A DNA stretch of 64,000 nt from assembly GCA_026027325.1 (NCBI GenBank), contig JAMSLZ010000006.1, positions 1,116,001 through 1,180,000 on the forward strand. Reading direction: 5' to 3'. Numbering within the stretch: the stretch's first letter is position 1; the number at the start of each line of letters is the position of its first letter. The DNA comes from Actinomucor elegans. Lineage: Eukaryota; Mucoromycota; Mucoromycetes; Mucorales; Mucoraceae. The notes beneath the pieces are model-generated. The model searched no databases. It saw nothing but the letters and a program-made list of their open reading frames with translations, and had not been told where the DNA came from. Shown here piece by piece: positions 12,525-23,386 of this stretch. The translations under genes and the position numbers were made by a program.

Positions 12525-12890
12525 TTAGAGCGCTATCAAATACAATTTATTGAACAGCAAAAAGAGTGATTGTAAACTAGGAAACTTTTTCATTAATATA
12601 TCCCCAGTGGTATAACATTCTTTACTTATTTGCTTGGTAAAAACTAAATATGTGATATAGCTGGTGCGTTTTACGTTTAACTCTGAAAATAGTTGTAAGA
12701 CAAGTTGAAAACCTCGATCCAACCCTGGCAGCAGCACATCTGTAATAGTGGCAACGAGTGATTCTCTTTCAAGATTTCGAGCAAGTTTTTCGTGGTTTTT
12801 GAAGTAACTGTTTTCGTTATGTTGTCCTTGCTCAATTAACGATTGAGCTTGTGCTTTTTCTAAAGCTACTTGCTTTTTCGACGTAGGCAT
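12525..12890 (-). CDS. small hypothetical helical protein
   Basis: Opens MPTSKKQVALEKAQAQSLIE and runs through NSYFKNHEKLARNLERESLV and ITDVLLPGLDRGFQLVLQLF, amphipathic helical segments with convincing codon use for the first 72 codons. After LFSELN a donor-like GTAAAACG occurs; a splice to an acceptor at about 12508 would give the ending WCTEMKEK and an 80-residue protein reaching about 12481. Without splicing the frame continues to 121 residues, but that tail looks non-coding. I do not recognise the family. The size and heptad-like helices would fit a small subunit of a coiled-coil complex. It lies about 100 bp downstream of TAF10 on the same strand. Confidence 0.55.
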   Translation of the reverse strand: MPTSKKQVALEKAQAQSLIEQGQHNENSYFKNHEKLARNLERESLVATITDVLLPGLDRGFQLVLQLFSELNVKRTSYITYLVFTKQISKECYTTGDILMKKFPSLQSLFLLFNKLYLIAL

Positions 12891-12993
12891 TCTGAGAAAA
12901 GAAAAGAAAAGACTATAGAATCAAGTTTTTTTTTATTGGTAGAATTATATACAAATGAAAGAAACCAATATATCACTTCCTCGCCGTCTTGTT

Positions 12994-13652
12994 TCAAGAA
13001 TAATAATCAGGTTTTTTGATATTAACACCGTATTCTGACAAGGCAGCAGTAAGATCTTCCATAGTCAACACAGTTTTACGTTCCTAATTACGATCATGTT
13101 TAATCTTTGTATTATTTGGGGTCCGAGATCTCAATTTTTTTTTTTTTTTTTTTACCTTGCCCGATTTTCTGTTACCAGATTGTCTGACCTTACAGTATTG
13201 AAAGGCATCTGTTGCGATATCAGCAACAAACTTTTGAGTTGCTAGAGCCAGCAATCGTTTACTACATGTATCATATTAGTTTTCATTCTCTAAAGCTGTT
13301 TTTGTTATTTCTTTTTCGCATTACACTCTAATATCATCACAATCGAAACCAGATTTATTCAAATAGTAATCAGTCACTGCATCGGGTATCTAAACAGAAA
13401 GAAGAAGAAAAATAGAGTCAGTCCAGAGTTGTAGAAAAAAGTTGTTATCTGTAGCTTTACAATTGGCGCGTAATTATCCATCATGAGCAAAAATTCAGCC
13501 ATTGTTTTCTCTTTCTTGGTTGTATCTAATTCAAGCTTTGGAGCTTCTACGACTGGAATAGTAGGTGCTGGTGCTGACATGTCTCCATTCTGCTTTACTG
13601 GAGTTGATTGTGAAGGAATTTGTAGTGAATTATTGTTGGTTGATTCATTCAT
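12994..13652 (-). CDS. TAF10: TFIID/SAGA subunit TAF10
   Basis: Histone-fold subunit shared by the general transcription factor TFIID and the SAGA coactivator. Exons 13461-13652, 13325-13389, 13156-13261 and 12994-13083 join in phase to 150 residues. After a low-complexity N-terminus the histone fold runs from about residue 50: TMAEFLLMMDNYAPIIPDAV, then YYLNKSGFDCDDIRVKRLLA, LATQKFVADIATDAFQYCKV and TVLTMEDLTAALSEYGVNIK. These are diagnostic TAF10 blocks. The 65-bp exon 2 ends at the donor GTAATG after AGAGT, and only this choice keeps the conserved IRVKRLL. The fold is split by three introns. Confidence 0.95.
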
Positions 13653-14783
13653 TTGTATAGCCAGTGGGTTTCGAATGAAAGGGAAAAGTGTAGGCGGAAT
13701 ATTTTGTTAAAACAACAATAATGATAGACTGCTGTTTGATTGGACAACGGAAACTGAACATAAAAAGAATTTTCACTTTTTATTTTTGAATTCTAAATTG
13801 AATTAAAAAAACGTTGAGATAATCTGAAGACATGATAATAATGTTTGTAGAGAACTTAATTGCACATTCAGTGGTGTAAATAAAATGTCAGGTTTTCCCT
13901 GAATATTTAGAATAATTGTCAAATTATATACAGTTAGTTTACTTTTTGGATTTATATCGAATTTCCCGGTATACACAAAGTCATGAAAACTAGATTTGTA
14001 TATACTCCTTGGACATATTCAATCCAAACTACTTGGAAATTACATTTTTAAAATGCATTCCAAGTTCTCCATAATATATAGTGTAGTTAAAAATATTTGC
14101 ACCAAGGATATGGCCCTGTGATCTTTTTTTTTTGAAATTATTACACTTTCAAAGCTACTAGATCATTTGGCTGATTGTAGTTTAATTTCCCATCTAATTA
14201 GTATTACATGTTCAGAATGAATTGCTACATTTATATATATAGTACCTCTTTTATAGGGTTGAGATATAATGAGTTTCATAATGTTAGTAGCATGCAGTCA
14301 TTTATATACATTTCGTACTAGTAATTTCGATCCATTCTGGCTTAATGTCGCATCTGATTAATGTTTTGTATTCAAAATGAGCTGCTGTTTTTATAAAATT
14401 CTATACTTAATTAAATCACATTGGATATAATAATATGTTCCATTTTGAGACAATATAATTATAATTTTTTCCCAAAAGACAACAGAAATAACGCCAAGGG
14501 ATCTTTACTGTAAGGCAACATAGGCCAATTATCTTACTTTGAGCAAAGGCTTGTTGCTCAGAAAGCGTAGCTTCTACTATGTTACCTATTCTGTTTCACG
14601 TGAATCCTATTGTAGCTGCGCTCTTTGATTTTTGCCAATCAAGGCACACAAGTAACCATGCTTTCCCTGCTTTCTGGACCGACCTTCTTTTTCTTCTTTT
14701 TACTTTTTATTTTTCATTTTTCCGAATAAGCTTCAAGAAATATGAACAAACACTTGACTTGTTCAGAAGACGTGCTTTTATCC
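13653..14783. other. divergent promoter interval between TAF10 and bZIP gene
   Basis: The two flanking genes point away from each other. Two copies of the dispersed motif lie at 14161-14230 and 14327-14392. No gene is supported. Confidence 0.6.
14161..14395 (+). repeat. dispersed intergenic motif, two copies 160 bp apart
   Basis: The first copy includes CATCTAATTAGTATTACATG then TTCAGAATGAATTGCTACA. The second includes TTAATGTCGCATCTGATTAA then GTATTCAAAATGAGCTGCTG. The shared CATCT begins at 14191 and 14351. Between them CATTTATATACATTTCGTAC resembles a second shared block (TAAATTACATGCATTT) seen near copies at 24 kb and 44 kb. Confidence 0.75.
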
Positions 14784-15665
14784 ATGAATTCACCTGTAGC
14801 TGCATACAATCAATTACCAGGTAAAGAATAGAAACGTATTATTTAGGCATACATCATATTAAATATATGCATGTAACGTACACAGAGTTATTGGCCGAGA
14901 ATAATAATAATAATAATCATAGTGAATCCAATTCAGCCGAAAAAGCCGCACTTCCTCCGACTTATGCAGCACTACCGACAACCAAACTAGATGAAGAACC
15001 AAACCCGTTCGAACAAAGCTTTGAAGGAGCTACGATGATTAAAAAGCATGCTTTGCCCAATGTACAATCGATGGATTATCCTACTACTTTAAATGCAATA
15101 AAATCAGACAATCAATGGGATAGTTTAAAGTCTGGAATCCTGTCGCCTTCCATGCTTACAGGTCCCGTGGGTAAGATAAACAGTATCAAAAAAAAATGGA
15201 TATAATCTTACAAACCACGCTAAATAGAAAGAGCAGTAGATACTCAAATACACCCAAGACATGTATTTAATAACAACAATAATGCAACCAAAGGGCCCAA
15301 AAGGAATAATAGTAAAGAACCTGAAGATGAGGAAAAGCGAAAGAACTTTTTGGAACGTAACCGAATAGGTAAGGAAGGGTCGCACAATGGGCTCAAACGG
15401 TTGACTTATTATATAATAAGCTGCATTGAAGTGCAGACAACGTAAGAAATTATGGTTACAGAATCTTCAGACAAAGGTACAATATCTTGCAGCAGACAAT
15501 GAACAATATCGTATGCAAGTCAATGCATTAAGTGAAGAGGTGATTCAACTCAAGACCATGTTGATGGCACATAAAGACTGTCCGATAGATCAACAAGCTA
15601 TGCAAGCAGCTTTAAGCAGGCCTATACCTGGTGTTTCTAGCAAAGCATGTTTTATGGACGATTAA
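14784..15665 (+). CDS. ATF1: bZIP transcription factor, Atf1/ATF2-CREB type
   Basis: Stress-type DNA-binding factor expected to bind CRE-like sites downstream of a p38/Hog1-like kinase. Exons 14784-14820, 14886-15170, 15228-15368 and 15421-15665 join in phase to 235 residues. The bZIP is NFLERNRIAALKCRQRKKLW with a downstream zipper (LQTKVQYL, NALSEEVIQLKTML) ending in AHKDCP, the signature of Atf1-type factors in fungi. The basic region is split by an intron exactly between NRI and AALK. The 5' half has LDEEPNPFEQSF, resembling the conserved N-terminal patch (EPNPFEQSF) of fungal Atf1. The protein is shorter than yeast or fission yeast Atf1. Its last 14 coding bases overlap the end of the convergent hydrolase gene. 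Confidence 0.93.
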
Positions 15666-16697
15666 TAAAACGTGTGGCTATATCTAAAAACTCATTTGGC
15701 TTTTCAGCTTGCACTATACAACAAGATCAGTTACATGGATTTTTATTTTTTATTTATTTATTCTTTATTTGAATAGTACTTACCCCAATGACCGGCCTCT
15801 GGGATATTTTCGATAATAGCATTGGGAAACTGCGCCTTGATTTCATCGGGATGGTCTATAAATTGCTTTCTAAAAGGGCTTTTCCCTCCTGTGATGAATA
15901 GCGTAGGACCTATATAGGGCTGTTGGGGACTTAATTTATCAAATTGGCCCATACGGCCCAAAGCACGGTCCAGAATATCAAAGGGGATACGGAACTGATA
16001 TACACCATCTGAGCGATTCTTTTTGAGATTAGTTAATAGAAACTGTCTGACTACCAAATCAGGCTCATACTGCTTCAGAATATCATCTGCCTCTTTTTGC
16101 TTAGTGAGTCGTCTTGATTGGATATCCCGCATGGCTTCAATATGCATACTGTATTCGCGAGAGAGCTTGAGTGGGACAGGAGCCATATCAACCACTATCA
16201 TTTTTGATGGTATATTTGTTCGTAGAGCGACATTCATAATGACCTTGCCACCCCTATTCACGTCTGAGGGTTAAATATAAAAATAAAAATAAAAGATCCT
16301 TATTTGGTGATATGTCACTTACATGGAATGGCCCATCAACATGGGGTGTTGAAGGTTTTCGTCCTTGATGAATTGAATCAAATCATTGCCCATATGTTCA
16401 TAAGAATGATCTTCAATATGAGGACTTTCGCCGTGATTCCTAGCATCCTAAATATTGTTAGTCATTTAACACAATGCATATATAGCTACTTACTATAGTA
16501 TACACTTGGCAGTTACATTTTGAACTAATGGATTTGGCAAGGGATTTCCAGTTTTGTTTCGAGCCAAAGAGACCATGACAAATAATCAATGGGTTTTTTC
16601 GTTGGATGGTTGTGTTTTTTGCAGTAATATCATATTTGGTAAATGATAAAGGTACAGTTTTATGAAAAGTAGAATAGCATCTTTTTGATAACAACAT
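15652..16697 (-). CDS. EAT1: mitochondrial alpha/beta hydrolase, ABHD11/Eat1-like
   Basis: Exons 16494-16697, 16323-16447, 15784-16253 and 15652-15713 join in phase to 286 residues. The nucleophile elbow GHSMGG places the catalytic serine at about residue 109, and the joint over the second intron is what completes it. The oxyanion-hole region is CHGLFGSKQNWKSLAK, followed by DARNHGESPH. The catalytic histidine is in EAGHWVQAEKPNEFL; this block exists only if the short last exon is used, since reading through the donor at 15783 gives an unrelated tail and stop. The N-terminus (MLLSKRCYSTFHKT) fits a mitochondrial targeting signal. Yeast relatives make ethyl acetate (Eat1) or are Imo32; animal ABHD11 protects lipoylated dehydrogenases. 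The exact substrate is not evident. The stop lies inside the neighbouring bZIP coding region. Confidence 0.93.
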
Positions 16698-16944
16698 GAT
16701 TAAAAGAGATTAAAAAAAAAAAAAGGAAAAAAAAAAAAAAAAAAGACAACCCCGGTTGAAATTCCTATAGTGTAGCACAAATTTTATTCACAAATATATA
16801 TATATATATAAAAAGAGTCATATAATTCAAAGAAATATTTACATAGTGGGGCATAATAATAATAATAATAATATTCATAGTTTGTGTTACAGCTGTCTTC
16901 TTTGATTTCCTGTGGTTCTTTGTACATAATAAAAAGGATTGAAG

Positions 16945-17759
16945 TTATTTTGTTTGTTTAACTGAGGCGGATCGTGTGGATGTCAAATCTTTCCAAACAA
17001 AGCAGGAATTACCGACAATATGAGTCTTGGGTTTTCTGCCTCGTTTCTTTCTAGGCATATGTAATATGGTATCCATATTCGAATTGGTAAATGCCGCCAT
17101 TGCATCATTCATCAAATGGTCATTTTGAGCGATAGAATTGGGTATGACGGTTGCTGATATTAACCGTTCCTTATGATCTGCTTGTATTTCGCGTTCTTTT
17201 TGTTCTTCTGATACATGTACATCCCATACAGTGGGAGTTAAAAAGTCCATCCACCGTCAAACTGGTTCGTATGACGCATGGTTGGAGGTCTACCTCGTCT
17301 TCTTTTTAATACAGGCTGTCCTGACGAATCAAATACGATCTGAGTGCTTGGCACTGGAGGTGCTGAGCTCGTAGATACAGACCTTTGTCTTTCTATTACG
17401 GGTGGTGGTGAGTTGGATGTTACACGACGACGATAATTGTCTTCGCTCGTGGTACGAGATCGTGAAAAGAGTTCCAAACTCGGTGAAATAGAACTTGAGG
17501 AAACATCAAAAGATGCTGTGGAAGAACTACTCGTTGACGAAGAAGGTGTTGGTGAGAGCGTAGGCCAAGTGGATTTATACAATAATTTGGGCGACTGTGG
17601 GGACAGTGGTAAACGTAGTCTTTGAGGTGGATCATCGCCTTCAAGAGGTATATTGAATGGTGATATATGAAGTGGCGAAGGTGGAGATAGACTCACAAGA
17701 GGTGCTTCATGAGACGGGCCAAGTAGATTTGAGATAGAAGGCAGCATGTGTTGATTCAT
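16945..17759 (-). CDS. AT-hook DNA-binding protein (frame interrupted or short intron)
   Basis: The 5' part (17759 down to about 17241) encodes a Ser/Pro-rich region and a first AT-hook KRRRGRPP at about residues 152-159. The 3' part (to 16945) encodes VWDVHVSEEQKEREIQADHK and a second AT-hook RKKRGRKPK. The two parts are in different frames around 17238-17255. They can be joined by a 47-nt intron (17208-17254, donor GTGGAT, acceptor ATCAG) giving 255 residues, or by one extra T in a T5 run (minus strand) giving a single exon of 271 residues with GGWTFLTPTVWDV at the join. The second option keeps coding-like sequence. AT-hooks bind the minor groove of AT-rich DNA, so a nuclear role is likely; the target is unknown. 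Confidence 0.75.
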
Positions 17760-19104
17760 AATAATAAGAGAAAGAAGAAGAAAAAGAGAGAGAGAGAGAG
17801 AGAGGGTGATTTATACAAACTAAGGAATTAAATACAAAAAATACAAGCACTGTGCTTCGTCAGTCCGATAAAGGTGAAATGAAGATCCCAAATACTAAAA
17901 AAAGGGTGGTTCATCACACGCACACCCTTTTAACCTCTTATAAATATTCTATAAAGCAAGTCAAGAACCATCTATTTTAGAAGGTTTGTCAAGGGAACAA
18001 ATAGAAATAGCGGAAAAAGGTCAATTCTAAGCTTTCTATTATTCGCGAAAGTATGCACACCTTGGATTTGAAACACTTTATATGTATAAATCAGTATAAA
18101 TTGTCAAGAAACTCCAAAAGGTTATTTGTTTGGTGCATCTATTTAGGTTTTTTTTTTTTTTTTTTGTTAGTTGAATGGAATCACTTTGCACGTTTATCTA
18201 TTCCCTCCCCCCCCCCATTTTCTTGACAATTCACTCGAGTCATTTGAGCCGAGTAATGTGCGCACATAAGGACACAGGGTACAATCGTAACACTAGCAAT
18301 ATAAACATCAACACTGCTGCGTGCCCATTTCCCGCTAGTGCTACACAATATGGTGATCCATGAAGACAAATAAAACGCGTAGTCTCTCCTCTAGGGCCTA
18401 TCCTCAGAAATAATCTCCCCCTTGCTTTTGAAACAGCTTCAATCCATGGACATCGTTGGCTATCGGCAATTAAACTCAACGTATATTATACTCGATGAAA
18501 TTCCTGGAAATCATACAATCCGTAGCTGGAATAACAAACAAAGACCGATAACACTGTTTGATTTTTATTTGTTTCAATATAAATGCACAATCAAAAGACA
18601 AAAGAGATAGTCAGCTCCGCTTTTTTTTTCTCTTCTTTGCATTCAAAATGTTGCTCTTGTAAAAATACATGTGTGTTCAGCTTTCTCTCCAAAATCTGCA
18701 TCCATAACCATTGTCACGTACAATCATAGTATTAGGTATAATACGTTATCAACTGGCTAAAATCTATCCTATTCTCTGGGTTTAAAATAAATATCCATGA
18801 TATACCCTCGGCGACTGTCTCGTTGCATTTGGCATCTAAACAAAGTAACTCTTGATAGATACATGTACATCAAAACAACTAAGCTGTAGGAAACGTCGAT
18901 GATGGACTAGGTTTGTTACTCTCAAAAAAGCAATTTCCCTTGAACTTTCTACAAAAAGTACATTATTGGAAAATGCGTACATGTAATCAACAGATTCTGT
19001 TAATGCTGGAGAGTCGATTTGCTTCCTACGGCTTGTGTATTGCCATTTCTTTAAAAGAGAGAATTCTAGACTAGACAATTAGCTGAACACATTGATTCAC
19101 CTGA

Positions 19105-19170
19105 ACGATCGCGATGGATTTCAGTCTAATGTCACATCTGACAAGTAGTCCATGCTCGAAATGAACTATA
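19105..19170 (+). repeat. dispersed intergenic motif copy
   Basis: Reads GATGGATTTCAGTCTAATGT then CACATCTGACAAGTAGTCCA and TGCTCGAAATGAACTATA, a good match over both halves of the consensus. Confidence 0.7.
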
Positions 19171-20171
19171 AAGCCTAGCATTGAGTGTAATTGGTTTACT
19201 GCATTAAATGTTTTGCAAGTATTTGGTAAGCTATAGCAATAGCTTGTATAACAAGACTATTTCTTTTCTTTTTCTTTTTTTTTCTATTTTTTTTTTTTTT
19301 TACAAAAGGGTAACTACACACTAGATTGCTAACATTCTACTAAAAAAAGAGAAAATGAGAGAATCATTTCTAATGATTATAGAAAGAAAACTGATGATGG
19401 CCATCCAAAAGCCGAGAAATTTTTGAATTGCTCACGTTTGACCTGGAAATTTGGATTAATAATCCTCAGAGCTAATTCTAGGCTCATATAGGTTCCACAA
19501 ACTTATAGTATCGGTCATTTAAAGAAAAGAAAAAAAAATGAGCCTCGCAAGATCAAGTCATCCACATAGTAAAAAACAAAGCATATGATTAAACATAAAC
19601 TGATTGAGAAGGACTGAATCCGTCAACTAGAGCACATTAGTCTTTACTCATTATTGAGCTCAACGTGATCCACTACAGCTTCTATTCTATCTACATACAT
19701 CTGCTCCAGAAATATCAAAATGACCAAGAACCGTGAGCACATATACGGCCCCTATCAAGATTAAAGGCCTTGCTAAAAGAGCAAAATTTATTAGATTTAT
19801 AATAAAACTCTCTTCAAATGATTAGTAGTAGGCTTTTATTGAGCCTCAGGACGCAATAGATAATTGCATGGTTCTATAGAAGGATCCTGTTTGGTTAAGT
19901 CGGCACAGTACTACCAAAGTTTTGTCACAGAGAAGCATGAACTGGCATCCAGATCATAACTGATGTCTTTTTTTTGACTAATGACAAACAACGCTACACT
20001 AAGCTAGGCTCGGTACAAATGAAGTTATGGAAGATGACTTGTTTGCATATATCATACTAAAATCTGCTTTTGAACAACAAACCAACAGGGAAAAAAAAAT
20101 ATTATACATTTTTGCTTATAATACACATGCGTTTTTATCCATATCGCTTCTATTGAAAACGAATGCTCCCC

Positions 20172-20178
20172 TATAAAA
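20172..20178 (+). promoter_or_regulatory. TATA box of ACR3
   Basis: TATAAAA lies 62 bp before the ACR3 start codon, within CCCCTATAAAAAGAGC. Position and sequence fit a TATA element; no transcript data are available. Confidence 0.5.
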
Positions 20179-20239
20179 AGAGCTGGATCTGCACTTTTAA
20201 ACTTGCTTTTTTTCTCTTTTTTTATCATTATTTGAAAGC

Positions 20240-21580
20240 ATGGCCTCACCGGATTGCAAAGAGCAAGATTTCTCCTCTTGCTATAAAACCCAAGAATGCA
20301 ACTATGATTATTGTGTGGAGAAGGTGGTCGTAACTGAAGAACTGAAAGCGCTTAAAGAAGAGACAGGTAAATTTTCTTACTACCGTTTATACAAGAAGAA
20401 CACTCATACTATAACAGCACTGCTCCGTCGAATGGGGTTTCTCGATCGTTTTTTGGCCGTATGGATTCTGTTAGCTATGATCATTGGCGTTGTCATTGGG
20501 TATTTTTCGCCTAACGTTCAAGCATCCTTTGAAACTGTTCAATTCGGATCTGTATCGGTGCCTATTGCTATTGGTCTTCTTGTCATGATGTACCCTGTCC
20601 TTTGCAAGATACAATACGAGAGACTTCACATCATTTTATCTGACAGAAAGATATGGATGCAAATCTTTATTTCATTGATTATTAATTGGGTCATCGGTCC
20701 CATCATCATGACAGCGCTTGCTTGGGCCTGTTTACCTGACTTGCCGGGTTTCCGTACAGGTGTCATCATGGTTGGTTTAGCAAGGTAAAAGCAACAAAAA
20801 AAGTTGGATTGTAGCCCGTAGTAAACGAAATTTATGTCATATAGATGCATCGCCATGGTTCTTATTTGGAATACACTCTCTGGCGGTGACTCAGACTACT
20901 GTGCCATCTTGGTTGCCATCAACTCTCTACTCCAAATTGCATTATTCTCTCCTTATGCTGTCTTATTCATCAACACCATCCCATCTTGGTTTGGTGCACC
21001 AGTAGACAAAACCATTCACATTGATATTTGGCCTGTGGCTCAATCTGTGTTGATTTATCTCGGCATTCCTCTTGTGGGTGGTGCAATCACACGTTACTCT
21101 TTACGTTGGTTGAAGGGCGACTCATGGTATAACAATACATTTGTACCCCATTTTAGTCCTTTGACGCTAATTGGTCTGATCTACACGATCATTGTCATGT
21201 TTGCTAATCAAGGCCATCATATTATAGAAAACATCGGTTCTGTCTTTCGCGTCGCTGTACCTTTGGTGTGTTACTTTATGATCATGTTTTTCATTCCTTT
21301 CTTTGCTCTCAAGGCGATATTTCCTTATGAATTGGTTGTGACACAGTCTTTTACAGCAGGCAGTAATAATTTTGAATTGGCTATTGCTGTGGCTGTGGGT
21401 ACATGGGGCATCAACTCGGAACAAGCATTAGCTGCAACCATTGGGCCATTGATTGAGGTACCTGTTTTGATAGTTCTTGTGTACATTACACTGTATTTGA
21501 AAAAGAAACTTAACTGGAAGAAAGACAACAAAGATATCGAAGAGTATTTTCCAGCTGATATACCTACTATGAAAACCTAA
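20240..21580 (+). CDS. ACR3: arsenite efflux transporter ACR3
   Basis: Plasma- or vacuolar-membrane transporter of the BASS superfamily that exports arsenite (and in some fungi antimonite). Two exons (20240-20784, 20845-21580) join in phase to 426 residues with about ten hydrophobic helices. The hallmark ARCIAMVLIWN, with the cysteine needed for transport at about residue 183, spans the splice junction. The second hallmark GPLIEVPVLI has the conserved glutamate at about residue 386, and GSNNFELAIAVA lies before it. The N-terminal tail of 70 residues has several cysteines (CKEQ, SSCYKTQECNYDYC), unusual for the family and possibly metal-binding; that is inference. No arsenate reductase or ArsR-like gene is nearby. 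Confidence 0.95.
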
Positions 21581-22087
21581 TTAGCCTTGCGCTGCAGATT
21601 ATTGATTATATACCAGTCAAAACTATACCATTATAACAATAAAAATGCTTTCAGTTTTTTACTGGCTATCAACTGCCTGTCCATTAGATCTCTGGGAGTA
21701 AGGAAAAATTTCTTTTTAAATACAAGCAATTGGTGATAGGCGCAGCAATTGTTATTAAAGTTTGCGTGAAGAATTAGGCGGCCCAATTGATGGTATAAAT
21801 AAGCTTATTGTATATTTACTTGAACTGATCAAGTTATTTTTGATAAACGTTGATTCTTCACTCTTTGGACAATACGCTCATAATTTGCGTATTTTATATA
21901 TAATAAAATTCAAAACAAATATAGTTGTATACTGTTCTATATACGAGAGACATGTTATTAAGAAATGATACCTATAATAAGCCTGTCTCGTGCTCTACAA
22001 AAATAAACTCCACCTATGGAAAATTGGACCTAGGGCATACCCTTGAGGTTTTTTTCTGACAACAAGCCATTTTTAACATTGCATTCT

Positions 22088-22308
22088 TCGACTGATTTCA
22101 ATTTAGTATTGCATCTAATGACTAGTACATGTTCACAATGAAGCACTATATTGACTCAAAGCGCTATACAAAAAAAAAGCAATGAATATACTATACATGA
22201 ACATCTCGCTGTAGATTATGTTCACATGGTTTAGATTTAATAATTTGTGAATCCCAGTATAATGTCGCATCTGACAAGCACTTCCTACTAAAACCAGCTA
22301 TACTATTC
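22088..22308 (+). repeat. dispersed intergenic motif, two copies 157 bp apart
   Basis: The first reads TTTAGTATTGCATCTAATGA then CTAGTACATGTTCACAATGA. The second reads CCCAGTATAATGTCGCATCT then GACAAGCACTTCCTACTAAA. GCATCT begins at 22111 and 22268. Confidence 0.72.
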
Positions 22309-22883
22309 CTTTAAAAATCTTTATTCAGCTGAATCCAAGTCAGCACATTGTATAGTGTTTTAAGTCTTAAATCCCATTAATTCCTATTTGTGTTTCTCTT
22401 TTGAAATCATAGTATTGCATCGGTGCTTTTTTTTTTCTTATGTATATATATATATGGCTCCTTCACGTTAAATGTGCAAATCGGTGAACAGACGGTAAAA
22501 CGTGACACGGAAATTGAAAGATTTTCACTGACAGCTGCTATTAATAATTCATTACTAACAAGCGCGAGCTGTTTCAAACTACTTGATGAGATTTTGCAAG
22601 TGCATTCAATATATTTTAATGTAATAGAGAGCTCCTTTAGAAAGTAATTGTAAAGACGTGTGATGGCTCTGTAGAAAGTATACGAAACTGATAGAGTATC
22701 GCTATATATAGACCCTCCAAAATTCCTCCATTCCAGATATATGCACATTTTAGCTGTTTGACAGATGCATGAAATTGGTTGAATAAATTTGTGACGGCTT
22801 AATAATTATCCTGAAACCTATAACGGCAAACGGATAATTGGAAAACCGTATACATGCCGTTCTAACAAGTACTCGACCCCCCG

Positions 22884-22890
22884 TATAAAT
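22884..22890 (+). promoter_or_regulatory. TATA box of DUF1772-like gene
   Basis: TATAAAT lies about 41 bp before the start codon at 22931, after a CCCCCCG stretch. It is a plausible TATA element by position. Confidence 0.45.
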
Positions 22891-22930
22891 TTATTTTCAT
22901 AACACACTTTTTTATTTCTCTATCATCATC

Positions 22931-23386
22931 ATGTCTACACTCTCTACTCTTATTTACTATCCTCGATCTCTCGCTCTCTATGCAAATGGTGCATTTGTTG
23001 GCCTTAGTCTTACTATGAACCTTGTCACTATCCCTAGTATCAAAAGTTCAAAGGATCCACTTCCTGTCTTCTTGAACACGTACATTAGAGGCTCTAGACT
23101 AGCTATTCCTAGCATCCTTGTCACATCCGCTTCCAATGCCGTCTGCTATTATCATACCAAGAACCCTCGCTTTTTGTACGCGTCTATTTTGATAGCTGCT
23201 GTCATTCCTTATACTATGCTATTTATTGCGCCTATCAACAATCAGCTGTTTGCCTTGGAGAAAGATGGAAACAACTATGATCGTAAACGAGTAGATCAAT
23301 TGCTTATCAAGTGGAATAAAAGACAATATGTCAGAACGATTGCATCTTCAGCATCATTTCTTTTAACTGTCTTGTGCGTTGTTTAA
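22931..23386 (+). CDS. DUF1772-like four-helix membrane protein
   Basis: Intronless, 151 residues. Hydrophobic segments at about 12-35, 57-75, 83-103 and 133-150, with LYANGAFVGLSLTMNLVTIP at the start and YTMLFIAPINNQLFALEKDG in the third segment. This resembles the DUF1772 (anthrone oxygenase-like) family, where the third helix is followed by a conserved P.N..L motif (here APINNQLF). Members are found near polyketide genes in some fungi, but no such genes are here, and most members are uncharacterised. The family call is from pattern memory. Confidence 0.7.
   Translation: MSTLSTLIYYPRSLALYANGAFVGLSLTMNLVTIPSIKSSKDPLPVFLNTYIRGSRLAIPSILVTSASNAVCYYHTKNPRFLYASILIAAVIPYTMLFIAPINNQLFALEKDGNNYDRKRVDQLLIKWNKRQYVRTIASSASFLLTVLCVV

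Larger units (their letters stand above)
17760..20239. other. long gene-free interval with simple repeats
   Basis: Contains an (AG)n run at about 17783-17802, a T-run at 18149-18165, a C-run at about 18206-18216, a T-rich tract at 19262-19301 and one copy of the dispersed motif (about 19108-19170). Short open frames on both strands at 18175-18610 overlap each other and show no family motif. The last 70 bp hold the ACR3 promoter. Confidence 0.6.
21581..22930. other. gene-free interval
   Basis: Holds two copies of the dispersed motif (22088-22150 and 22248-22308). Open frames at 22407-22748 on both strands overlap each other and lack domains. The end is the promoter of the DUF1772-like gene. 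Confidence 0.6.

Noticed and set aside
18175..18610. Overlapping frames on both strands
   Set aside because: They conflict with each other, contain poly-C derived proline runs and lack any domain.
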